Assembly (NCBI RefSeq): GCF_008830225.1
Contig: NZ_WAIE01000007.1
Location: 62,001-126,000 of the forward strand
Reading direction: 5' to 3'
Length of the DNA stretch: 64,000 bases
From: Pseudodesulfovibrio senegalensis
GTDB taxonomy: Bacteria > Desulfobacterota > Desulfovibrionia > Desulfovibrionales > Desulfovibrionaceae
Below are positions 1 through 8,721 of this stretch, one piece after another. The position numbers and the translations under genes are program-made. The notes under the pieces are model-generated. The model did no database searches, was not told where the DNA came from, and saw only the letters and a program-made list of their open reading frames with translations. Each line of letters opens with the position of its first letter. Position 1 is the stretch's first letter.

Positions 1-5
1 TTCAT
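1..5 (-). CDS. rnfE: rnfE, first bases only (runs off the left edge)
   Basis: An ATG on the minus strand lies 12 bases beyond the rnfG stop and is preceded by a GGAGG ribosome-binding site. Only the start codon and two further bases are inside the window. The name is inferred from the usual rnfC-D-G-E-A-B order in Desulfovibrio; no protein sequence is visible. Confidence 0.55.
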
Positions 6-17
6 GGTCTGCCTCCG

Positions 18-593
18 TTATTTCCAGGCGGTTGTGAGTTCCGGCCTGAGTTCGTCGAATATTTTGACGGCTTTCTGTACGGCTACCACTGTGCCGGTGG
101 AGGAGATCGTGGCTCCGGCCACCGCATTGATTTCGCCGCCGTCCGCCTTGAGTTTTGCCTTTTGTGGCGCCATGTCGTTGAACTGTGAGGTGAATCCGTG
201 TTTGGTCACCTTGCTGCCCACGCCCGGTGTTTCTTTCAGGGTGGTGATGCCCACACCGGTCAGGTTGCCGGAATCAGGGGAGAAACCGACCATGACACCG
301 ATGTCGCCACCATATCCCTGACCGAATGTCTCAAAGGCCAGGCCCACCAGCGAACCTTGCCTGATGGCAGGAAATACGGTGACCTTGTTCCCTTCTATTT
401 GAAACGACTTACGGTCTTTGATGGGGTTGTTGTCGTGTTCGGCGAGCACCTGTTCGATGGCGGGGGCCTGCACGTAGGTCAGAACCTGTTCCTCTATGCG
501 TGGAGCCGTGGCTATCTTCAGGGCGGCAAGGCTCAGGCCCGATATGCCGCAGATGAGCGAAAGTACGACAATCATTTTGATCATTTCCCGCAT
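18..593 (-). CDS. rnfG: Rnf electron transport complex subunit G
   Basis: RnfG is the periplasm-facing flavoprotein of the Rnf complex, which couples electron flow between ferredoxin and NAD (or, in this group, periplasmic cytochromes) to ion transport. The 191-residue protein has one N-terminal membrane helix (about residues 5-25) followed by an FMN-binding domain. The flavinylation motif A-G-A-T-I-S is at residues 159-164, with Thr162 as the expected FMN attachment site. ApbE normally attaches that FMN, and an ApbE domain is encoded about 13 kb away. A GGAGG site precedes the ATG. The gene lies 3 bases after rnfD and is part of the rnfC-D-G-E run. Confidence 0.93.
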   Translation of the reverse strand: MREMIKMIVVLSLICGISGLSLAALKIATAPRIEEQVLTYVQAPAIEQVLAEHDNNPIKDRKSFQIEGNKVTVFPAIRQGSLVGLAFETFGQGYGGDIGVMVGFSPDSGNLTGVGITTLKETPGVGSKVTKHGFTSQFNDMAPQKAKLKADGGEINAVAGATISSTGTVVAVQKAVKIFDELRPELTTAWK

Positions 594-596
594 GGC

Positions 597-1544
597 TTAG
601 TTCCTCCCGAACGGTTTGGGCTTGATTCTGTCCAGCAGAGGCGAAGTCAGGTTGGCCAGGAGGATGGCATAGGGGACGCCGTCCGGGTACACGCCATATA
701 CGCGGATAATGACCACCAGCACACCGGCCAGCAGGCCGTAGAGCAGGGCCGGTATCTTGCGCATGGGAGAGCTGGAGCTGTCCGTTGCCAGAAAGAACGC
801 GCCGAAGATCACACTGCCTGTCAGCAGGTGGAACATGGCGGGCGCGTTCGCCTGCGGGTTTGAGGCGTGGAAGATGCCTGCGGTGACGAGCACGCCCGCG
901 AGCATGCCTACGGGAACAGCCACCTTGATGTGTTTGCGCATGCTCAGGAATATTCCCCCGATGAACAGGGCGCCGGTCTGTACAGCACCCAGCCCGCCGA
1001 GTTGGCGGCCTACGAGCAGGTCGTTCAGTGAGAATCCAGCCACTGCCTGCGGCCCGAAGTGCTTGAGCTGCGACAATGGGTAGGTCAGTTCAGAAGTCAG
1101 CATGGCCGCGTCGATGTCCATGTGGTTGGCCCACGAGAGGCTGCATACGGCCCAGCCCACGAGCGGGGCACAGAGCGGGGAGCCCCCCAATCCGCCGAAC
1201 ATCATCTTGCCCAGTACGATGCTGGTGGTGCTTCCGAAAACAACCAGCCACCACGGGGCCGATGCCGGGAGCAGGAAAGCGAACCCGAGGCCCACGGTGA
1301 ATCCGTGCAGGTCATCCACCTGCGAGGTGCGCCCCATGACCATATCGGACACGAATTCCGCAATGACCGCGGTGGCGGTGGCCAGTGACATGACGCGCAC
1401 GGCGTCCATGCCGAAGTGATATACGGCAAGAGCTGCCGCCGGGAGCATGGCCAGCAGTATGGCGCGCATGCGTTTGTTCACGGTTTTGCCGCAATGGGCA
1501 AAGGGCGGTGTGGAAACGGTCAGGGTTGGGGTCAACGGTTCCAT
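597..1544 (-). CDS. rnfD: Rnf electron transport complex subunit D
   Basis: RnfD is the integral membrane subunit homologous to NqrB and RnfD of other bacteria. The 315-residue protein is strongly hydrophobic with about nine predicted membrane segments and ends with the family-typical conserved stretch around VYGVYPDGVPYAILLAN. It sits between rnfC (1 base apart) and rnfG. In well-studied homologues FMN is bound covalently at an S/T-G-A-T motif. I see no such motif here: the region that should carry it reads A-G-F-S-L-N-D. Either this lineage lacks the second covalent flavin or uses another site. Confidence 0.9.
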   Translation of the reverse strand: MEPLTPTLTVSTPPFAHCGKTVNKRMRAILLAMLPAAALAVYHFGMDAVRVMSLATATAVIAEFVSDMVMGRTSQVDDLHGFTVGLGFAFLLPASAPWWLVVFGSTTSIVLGKMMFGGLGGSPLCAPLVGWAVCSLSWANHMDIDAAMLTSELTYPLSQLKHFGPQAVAGFSLNDLLVGRQLGGLGAVQTGALFIGGIFLSMRKHIKVAVPVGMLAGVLVTAGIFHASNPQANAPAMFHLLTGSVIFGAFFLATDSSSSPMRKIPALLYGLLAGVLVVIIRVYGVYPDGVPYAILLANLTSPLLDRIKPKPFGRN

Positions 1545-1545
1545 T

Positions 1546-2664
1546 TTATCCCTCCCCTTGGTCGTTCAGTTTACAGGTGTCTGCCTGAGCGAGATGCTGT
1601 TTGGCCAGCCTGATGTATTGAAGCAGGGGGCGGCGCGCAATGCAGAAGAATCCGCACATGCCGCACTCCATGCAGGCGTCGATGTCGTGCTCGCGACATT
1701 TGTCATACATGCGGAATTCCGCGTATCCGGAAATGGTGGCCGGGTCGATGCGTGCCGGACATACCGGAATGCATTCGCCGCAACCGATGCAGGGCGAGTC
1801 TTCCACGGGAGGATACTGGCCCTTGGGCACGACAAAGAGTCCGTAGGTATCCTTGCTGATGCCCTGTTGCAGGGAGTGGGCCGCTTCGCCGCGCATGAGT
1901 CCTCCGAGCACCACGGTGTCGCCGTGCCGGACAGTCTGGTGTGCTGTCGTGAGTATCAGATCCACCGGTGTGCCCACAGTGGTCACGAAGTCGGTTTCTC
2001 CGCAGGTAACGACTGTTTTGTCGCAGGGGAGGCCCGTGTCCATGATCATTCCCAATTCGAACAGGCGGCCCACGGAAAGGACGGCCACGTTGTCCGGATT
2101 TTCCATGCCCGTGATGGCTTTTGCCACTAACGGGTCGATTCCGTTGGGATAGCCGTTTTCAATGGCTGCTTTTTCACAGCCATCAAGGCTTTGGGACGCT
2201 CCAGCCTCCACAGCCAACACAGTGCGGTTCGGCGAAAATACGGATTGGGCGGTCGAAAGGCCCAATTGGACGATGCGGGAGAGTTCGTCGAGCATGTGGG
2301 CAAAGGCCGTTACTCCGGGTTCCGGTTCCACGCCGTTGATGATCAGCGTCTGCGCCGGACCCTCCGGAAGTCCGGCCCCCATGTCGTTGAGGGCTGTGCG
2401 TAGTTCATTGCCGGAGAGTGCGCCCATGTCCCGGGGCGAAGGTTCGTCAACGGCCTCGGCCTTGATGCATATATACGTGGGATGCACTTCGGTGACAGTG
2501 CCCGAGATCGGTGCGTAATATCCGCCTCCGATATGTATTCCTCGCGCCATTTTCTGACCGCATTTGATGTCCGGGCGGTGACAGGAAAGTGGGATCCGTA
2601 CGGTTTCCGGTTCGGGAAGTGTGGTCAACGGTCCCTGGCGCACAATGGATTCAAAGAGTTTCAT
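1546..2664 (-). CDS. rnfC: Rnf electron transport complex subunit C
   Basis: RnfC is the peripheral cytoplasmic Fe-S subunit that carries electrons at the NADH/ferredoxin side of Rnf. The 372-residue protein has two [4Fe-4S] motifs in its C-terminal third, CIGCGECIPVCP and CMECGMCGFFC, as in all RnfC. The start is set at MKLFESI, 13 bases after the decaheme cytochrome stop and preceded by GGAG; a longer frame upstream would overlap that gene. The protein is short compared with gammaproteobacterial RnfC, which has long C-terminal repeats. It heads the rnf genes directly after the cytochrome. Confidence 0.93.
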   Translation of the reverse strand: MKLFESIVRQGPLTTLPEPETVRIPLSCHRPDIKCGQKMARGIHIGGGYYAPISGTVTEVHPTYICIKAEAVDEPSPRDMGALSGNELRTALNDMGAGLPEGPAQTLIINGVEPEPGVTAFAHMLDELSRIVQLGLSTAQSVFSPNRTVLAVEAGASQSLDGCEKAAIENGYPNGIDPLVAKAITGMENPDNVAVLSVGRLFELGMIMDTGLPCDKTVVTCGETDFVTTVGTPVDLILTTAHQTVRHGDTVVLGGLMRGEAAHSLQQGISKDTYGLFVVPKGQYPPVEDSPCIGCGECIPVCPARIDPATISGYAEFRMYDKCREHDIDACMECGMCGFFCIARRPLLQYIRLAKQHLAQADTCKLNDQGEG

Positions 2665-2677
2665 GGCTTGGTCTCCA

Positions 2678-3427
2678 TCAGCGTATATGGCATTTGAAAC
2701 AGGAGTTTTCTCCGTAGGGGCCCTTGCCTTCCCGTTCATGGCAATCCATGCACTGTTCGTGGAATGCGTTCATGCGTTCCAGTACGAGGTCTTTGGTCTT
2801 GACATCATGACATTGTCCGCAGGACGAGAAATCCCCGCTGTATTGGGTCATGTCCACAGCCTGGTGGCACGTTGTGCAACTGGTCAGTCCCTGGTCGAAC
2901 ATGTCTTCATGGCAGCTTTGGCAACGCTTGTGTGCGGCCATGGCCAGACTCGGGATTTCGTCGCTTTCCATGTCTTCGTGACATTCACTGCATTGGCCGG
3001 GTTCGGGTTCGATGTCTTCGCCATGGTGGCAGGCCTGACAGTTGTCGTCGGCAAATTCGATGTGTTCGTCATGATCGAATATGAGGTGTTCATATTCAAT
3101 GTGGTGACATTGTATACAGTACTTTTTTTCCGGGAATGATGATTTGTGGTTTTCCACATATTGTTCGTCAAAAGAGACCGGGTGACATGAACCGCATGCC
3201 AGAGCCTTGTCTTGTTCGCTGGTCATCTCGTGGTGACATTTGGCGCAGGCGATCTGGTAATTTCTGTGGTGCACGAGGTGAGAGAAGATCACGTTTCCCC
3301 CATTGTTCTTGAACAGAATGCGGACGGGCATGTCTGTTTTGGCCTTTGTCCGGGTGTATCCCACCGCGGCTATGACGAGCAGAATGACGACAGCGGCCGT
3401 GATCGGGGCGTATCGCTTGTTGAGCAT
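2678..3427 (-). CDS. Decaheme cytochrome c of the rnf operon (DhcF-like)
   Basis: A 249-residue multiheme cytochrome with ten C-x-x-C-H motifs (CAKCH, CGSCH, CIQCH, CQACH, CSECH, CQSCH, CTTCH, CGQCH, CMDCH, CFKCH), hence decaheme. One N-terminal hydrophobic segment (about residues 8-24) should act as a signal anchor and place the hemes in the periplasm. In Desulfovibrio a decaheme cytochrome precedes rnfC and is thought to link Rnf to the periplasmic cytochrome c3 pool. The same position here, 13 bases before rnfC, supports that role. It is probably the first gene of the transcript. Confidence 0.92.
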   Translation of the reverse strand: MLNKRYAPITAAVVILLVIAAVGYTRTKAKTDMPVRILFKNNGGNVIFSHLVHHRNYQIACAKCHHEMTSEQDKALACGSCHPVSFDEQYVENHKSSFPEKKYCIQCHHIEYEHLIFDHDEHIEFADDNCQACHHGEDIEPEPGQCSECHEDMESDEIPSLAMAAHKRCQSCHEDMFDQGLTSCTTCHQAVDMTQYSGDFSSCGQCHDVKTKDLVLERMNAFHEQCMDCHEREGKGPYGENSCFKCHIR

Positions 3428-3488
3428 TGTACTGGTTCTCCGTGCGAGTGGAGCGCATTTTTTTTGCCCGTGAGCAGGGCTTTTATGC

Positions 3489-3530
3489 GTGCTGCGGCGG
3501 CTTCCAGGGTGCGAAAAGCCGCCGCAGCAC
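3489..3530. other. Stem-loop between the DASS transporter and the cytochrome-rnf operon
   Basis: A perfect GC-rich inverted repeat of about 14 bp (GTGCTGCGGCGGCTT with its complement) lies just after the transporter stop codon. It is not followed by a U-tract on either strand, so it is either a weak terminator or an mRNA-stabilising 3' structure. A promoter for the cytochrome-rnf operon should lie between it and the cytochrome start. Confidence 0.5.
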
Positions 3531-3539
3531 GTTCAGTGG

Positions 3540-5084
3540 TTACTGCGGCATGACAGCCCAGGAAGGCAGCACGTTCAGATCAATGCCCCACAGTACCGGC
3601 AACAGGTACGTTGTGAAGGCGGTGATCAGGACCGCACCAATGATGTTCAACCAAAGTCCGGCACTGGCCATCTGTTTGATGGTCACGCATCCGGACCCGA
3701 ATATGACCGCGTTCGGTGGCGTTGCAACCGGGAGCATGAATGCGAAGGATGCTGCCACGCAGGCTCCGATGATGGTGGCAAAGGGATGCACGCCCATGGC
3801 GATTGCGGCGGCTCCCATGATGGGCACCAGCAGTGTTGCGGTTGCAGTGTTCGAGGTGATTTCCGTGAGGAAGATGGTGATCAGCACCACCGCGCCCACG
3901 AAGACCAGAATGCTGGCGCCTTCCAGCGCGCCCAACTGGCTCGCGATGTAAGCGGCCAGCCCGGTCTTGGCAAAGCCGTTGGCAATGGCGAGGCCACCGC
4001 CGAACAGCAGAATCACATCCCAGGGTATCTTGACAGCGGTCTTCCAGTCCAGCAGGAATTCACCTTTCTTGAAGTTGGACGGAATGCAGAAGAGCAGAAG
4101 GGCGCCCAGAATGCCGATGGTTGCGTCCGCGACCATGCCGAAATGCGGCATGACGGCCTTGACGAATACGGCCTTTTTCAAAAAGCCGCGAGCCAGCCAG
4201 AACGCGGCCACGAAACAGCCCGTAAGCACGATGCGCTTTTCTTCTTTTTTCATGGGTCCGAGTTTTTCCAGTTCCTGATCGATGATGGCCGCTCCGCCTG
4301 CCAGTTCCATGTCTCCGGTGGAGAACAGAATTTTGGTGAGCAGGACCCAGCATATGGCGATCATGATCACGGACAGGGGCACGCCGAACATCATCCACTG
4401 CGCGAACCCGATCTGCACGCCGAACATTTTTTCGACCATGCCGACCATGACCGTGTTCGGAGGCGTGCCGATGATGGTGGCCACACCGCCCATGGAGGCT
4501 GCATAGGCAATACCGAGCATCAAGCCCTTGCCGAAGTTGATGCTCTGGCTTCCCTTGTCCGAGGAGTGGGCGCGCAGGGCCTCGGCATCAAAGCCGGTTG
4601 CCTGCTGCACCACGGCGAGCCCGATGGGAACCATCATCATCGTGGTTGCAGTGTTGGAGACCCACATGGACAGAAATGCGGTTGCGATCATGAAGCCGAG
4701 GGTCATTTTTGCCGGGCTTGTCCCAACAGCTTTGATCGTGTGGATGGCCACGCGGCGATGCAGGTTCCACCGTTCCATGGTTACGGCAATGAAGAAGCCG
4801 CCCATGAACAGATAAATGAGGTGGTTTGCATACGGCGCCGTGGCCGCATTGGACTTCATGACTCCCAGAAGCGGGAACAAGGCGATGGGCAGAAGGGAGG
4901 TGGCCGGGATGGGAATTGCCTCCGTGATCCACCAGGTAGCCATCAGCACAGTGACTGCGGCGACTTTCCATGCTGCAGGTTTCATGCCCTCGGGAACCGG
5001 GAGCAGAAGCATGAGGATGAAGAGTGCCGGCCCCAAGAAGAAGCCGATTTTCTTGCCGTTTCCGGCGTTGGCGTTTGAGCTCAT
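3540..5084 (-). CDS. DASS-family (SLC13) sodium:dicarboxylate symporter
   Basis: A 514-residue membrane transporter of the divalent anion:Na+ symporter family, which imports succinate, fumarate, malate or related anions with Na+. Both hallmark Ser-Asn-Thr motifs are present (VSNTATTMMMVP in the first half, TSNTATATLLVP in the second), along with the N-terminal WWITEAIPIPATSLLPI signature. The start is placed at MSSNANAG, preceded by GAGAGG at good spacing; a 13-residue longer frame lacks a ribosome-binding site. It lies downstream of malic enzyme, fumarase and fumarate reductase genes, which points to a C4-dicarboxylate substrate, although sulfate and other anions occur in this family. Confidence 0.88.
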   Translation of the reverse strand: MSSNANAGNGKKIGFFLGPALFILMLLLPVPEGMKPAAWKVAAVTVLMATWWITEAIPIPATSLLPIALFPLLGVMKSNAATAPYANHLIYLFMGGFFIAVTMERWNLHRRVAIHTIKAVGTSPAKMTLGFMIATAFLSMWVSNTATTMMMVPIGLAVVQQATGFDAEALRAHSSDKGSQSINFGKGLMLGIAYAASMGGVATIIGTPPNTVMVGMVEKMFGVQIGFAQWMMFGVPLSVIMIAICWVLLTKILFSTGDMELAGGAAIIDQELEKLGPMKKEEKRIVLTGCFVAAFWLARGFLKKAVFVKAVMPHFGMVADATIGILGALLLFCIPSNFKKGEFLLDWKTAVKIPWDVILLFGGGLAIANGFAKTGLAAYIASQLGALEGASILVFVGAVVLITIFLTEITSNTATATLLVPIMGAAAIAMGVHPFATIIGACVAASFAFMLPVATPPNAVIFGSGCVTIKQMASAGLWLNIIGAVLITAFTTYLLPVLWGIDLNVLPSWAVMPQ

Positions 5085-5175
5085 AATTCCTCTCTCTTTG
5101 AGCTTGCGCAGCAGATGCTGCATCCTAGAACCTGTAACCCTACCGTCATGGTTTCCGGTCCTTTCCCGTTTTTGT

Positions 5176-5210
5176 GCGGAGGAGGCCCCGCAAATTTAGA
5201 CCTCCTCCGC
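5176..5210. other. Stem-loop after the malic enzyme gene
   Basis: GCGGAGGAGG and its exact complement form a 10-bp stem with a 15-base loop in the 137-base gap between malic enzyme and the DASS transporter. On the coding strand it is followed by ACAAAAAC rather than a U-run, so an intrinsic terminator is doubtful. It may set a processing point that separates transporter expression from the enzyme genes. Confidence 0.5.
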
Positions 5211-5221
5211 CGGAAAACGAC

Positions 5222-6541
<1,320 letters not shown>

Positions 6542-6574
6542 TTGATCCTCCAATGGAATCAGTTTCAGTGGTTA

Positions 6575-7129
6575 TCAGAGACCGGCCGCCTTGCGGTCCG
6601 GCTTTGCATACAGTTCCCCGCCGTGGGAATCGTTGATCACCAGCAGGGGAAAATCCTTTACGGTCAGTTTGCGAATGGCCTCGGGGCCGAGGTCGTCAAA
6701 GGCGATGACTTCGGCCTCGTCGATGCATTTGGACAGCAGTGCCCCGGCGCCGCCGGTTGCACCGAAGTACACGGCGATGTTGTCCTTGAGGGCCTGCTTC
6801 ACTTCGTCGTTGCGCTTGCCTTTGCCCACGCTGGCCTTCTGGCCGAGCTTGTGCAGGCGCGGGGCGTATGTGTCCATGCGGTAGCTGGTGGTGGGCCCGG
6901 CCGAGCCGATGGGGCGGCCCGGAGGGGCCGGGCTGGGACCGACATAGTAGATCACGGAGCCTTGCAGCTCGAAGGGCAGGTCCTTGCCCTCGTCCAGCAG
7001 GTCGAAGAGACGCTTGTGCGCAGCGTCGCGGGCCGTGTAGATGTGGCCGGTCAGTTTGACCACGTCCCCGGCCTTGAGCGGCTTCAGGTCTTCATCCGTA
7101 AGCGGTGTATTCAGTGAATATTCGGCCAT
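6575..7129 (-). CDS. fumB: Fumarate hydratase class I, beta (C-terminal) subunit
   Basis: Small subunit of a two-part [4Fe-4S] hydro-lyase that interconverts fumarate and malate. The 184 residues match the fumarase C-terminal domain, with the conserved GPTTSYRMDTYAPRL and FGATGGAGALL segments. Its ATG overlaps the alpha-subunit stop by one base (TAATG), a sign of translational coupling. L-tartrate dehydratase has the same two-subunit architecture, but the neighbouring fumarate reductase and malic enzyme favour fumarase. A longer upstream frame lies inside the alpha gene and was not used. Confidence 0.88.
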   Translation of the reverse strand: MAEYSLNTPLTDEDLKPLKAGDVVKLTGHIYTARDAAHKRLFDLLDEGKDLPFELQGSVIYYVGPSPAPPGRPIGSAGPTTSYRMDTYAPRLHKLGQKASVGKGKRNDEVKQALKDNIAVYFGATGGAGALLSKCIDEAEVIAFDDLGPEAIRKLTVKDFPLLVINDSHGGELYAKPDRKAAGL

Positions 7130-7968
7130 TACAATTCCACCTCCTCGTGCCTCTGCGAGTGGCACTGGACGTTGACCGCCAGCGGCAGGCTGGCGAGATG
7201 GCAAGGCTCAAGCGCGATCTTCACGCCCAGAACCGTGGTTTTTCCTCCCAGCCCCATGGGGCCGATGCCCAGCTTGTTGAGGGCGTCTTCCATTTCCTTT
7301 TCCATGGCCGCGATTTCCGGGTCCGGATGCGTGTCGTCCAGACGACGAAGCAGGGCTTTTTTGGAGATGCGCGCGGCATGGTCGAAGGTGCCGCCCACGC
7401 CGATGCCGATGATGGTGGGAGGACAGGGGTTGGGACCGGCTTCGGCAACGCGTTCGATGACGAATTTCTTGATGCCTTCCCAGCCCTGGGCCGGAGCGAG
7501 CATGGTCACGCGGCTCATGTTTTCCGCACCGCCGCCCTTGGCCATGTAAGCTATCTTGAGCTTGTCGCCGGGCACGATGTCGAAGTGGATGATGGCCGGG
7601 GTGTTGTCGCCGGTATTCTTGCGGGTCAGCGGATCGCAGGCAGACTTGCGCAGGAACCCTTCGCCGTATCCTTTGCGCACGCCTTCGTTGATGGCTTCCT
7701 TGATGTTGCCGCCCTCGACGGCCACGTCTTCGCCTATTTCAACAAAGAAGACCGCAAGCCCCGTGTCCTGACACAGCGGCAGCTTGGTTTTCATTGCCAG
7801 ATCCGCGTTTTCCAGCAGTTGCCGAAGCACTTCCTTGGCAGAAGGGGAGTCCTCTTCGGCCATGGCCTTTTCGAACTTGGTCCGGACGTCGTCCGGAAGT
7901 TCGGTGTTGGCCCGAATGCACATGGTGGCAACCGCATCGATGATGTCTTTTGCTTGGATTGTACGCAT
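7129..7968 (-). CDS. fumA: Fumarate hydratase class I, alpha (N-terminal) subunit
   Basis: Large subunit of the two-component class I fumarase. The 279-residue protein contains the Fe-S cluster-binding domain with the conserved PLCQDTG cysteine motif near residue 65, and further conserved cysteines in the KSACDPLTRKNTGDNTP and PNPCPPTIIGIGVGG segments. It binds an oxygen-sensitive [4Fe-4S] cluster and hydrates fumarate. The gene starts 2 bases after frdB and runs into the beta subunit, so frd and fum are almost certainly one transcript. Confidence 0.9.
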   Translation of the reverse strand: MRTIQAKDIIDAVATMCIRANTELPDDVRTKFEKAMAEEDSPSAKEVLRQLLENADLAMKTKLPLCQDTGLAVFFVEIGEDVAVEGGNIKEAINEGVRKGYGEGFLRKSACDPLTRKNTGDNTPAIIHFDIVPGDKLKIAYMAKGGGAENMSRVTMLAPAQGWEGIKKFVIERVAEAGPNPCPPTIIGIGVGGTFDHAARISKKALLRRLDDTHPDPEIAAMEKEMEDALNKLGIGPMGLGGKTTVLGVKIALEPCHLASLPLAVNVQCHSQRHEEVEL

Positions 7969-7970
7969 GG

Positions 7971-8708
7971 CTACTTCCTGAAGATTTCCTTGATTGCAGT
8001 AATGCCCATCTTGCGGCGCAGGAACCCGAGCTGGTTTTGCAGGGGCAGGCCCTTGGGGCAGACGTCTTCGCAGGCCAGAAGGCCCATGCAGCCGAACACG
8101 CCGTTGTCATTGCCGATAATCTCGAAGTACTGCTTGTCCGTACGCTCGTCCCGCGGGTCGACCACGAAGCGGGCGATGCGGTTCAGAGCAGCGGCCCCCA
8201 TGAAGTCGTCGCGCAGGCGGGCCGTGCCGCATGCCGCGACACAACAGCCGCATTCAATGCAGCGTTCGAGCTCGTAAATCTGCTCGGCCACTTCATTGTC
8301 CATGCGCTCTTCTTCCTTGGTGGGATCGAATGTCTTGGATGTGTGAACCCAAGATTCTGTTTTTTCATACATTTCGCGGAACCAGACGCCGGTGTCAACG
8401 GCCAAATCGCCGATGAGTTTGTATACCGGCAACGGATGCAGCACGATTTTGTTGGGCTGGTCCTTGGTTTTGGTCTGGCAGGCAAGGCCCGGGCGGCCGT
8501 TGATGACCATGGCGCATGCGCCGCAGATGCCAGCCCGGCAACAGAAATCAAAGATGAGGCTCGGGTCCTGTTCCTCACGAATCCTGTTCAATGCGATGAA
8601 CAGGGTCATGTTCTGGGTTTCCTCAAGTTTGAACGTCTGCATCCGGGGCTGGTCCCCTTCTTTCTGGGGATTGTACCGGAATATTTCGAATTGAAGTTCT
8701 CTACCCAT
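7971..8708 (-). CDS. frdB: Fumarate reductase/succinate dehydrogenase iron-sulfur subunit
   Basis: Electron-transfer subunit between the flavoprotein and the membrane cytochrome b. Cysteine sets for all three centres are visible in 245 residues: an N-terminal plant-ferredoxin-like [2Fe-2S] site (CCRAGICGACAMVI), a [4Fe-4S] site (CIECGCCVAAC) and a [3Fe-4S]-type site (CMGLLACEDVCPKG). The start at MGRELQFE is preceded by GAGAGGAA; a longer frame would run into the frdA end. It follows frdA by 13 bases. Confidence 0.93.
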   Translation of the reverse strand: MGRELQFEIFRYNPQKEGDQPRMQTFKLEETQNMTLFIALNRIREEQDPSLIFDFCCRAGICGACAMVINGRPGLACQTKTKDQPNKIVLHPLPVYKLIGDLAVDTGVWFREMYEKTESWVHTSKTFDPTKEEERMDNEVAEQIYELERCIECGCCVAACGTARLRDDFMGAAALNRIARFVVDPRDERTDKQYFEIIGNDNGVFGCMGLLACEDVCPKGLPLQNQLGFLRRKMGITAIKEIFRK

Positions 8709-8721
8709 GATGCGTTCCTCT

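Noticed and set aside
3489-5078. A long plus-strand frame opposite the dicarboxylate transporter
   Set aside because: It is the antisense of a gene with clear family motifs; its protein is His/Gly/Asp-rich low-complexity and has no ribosome-binding site.
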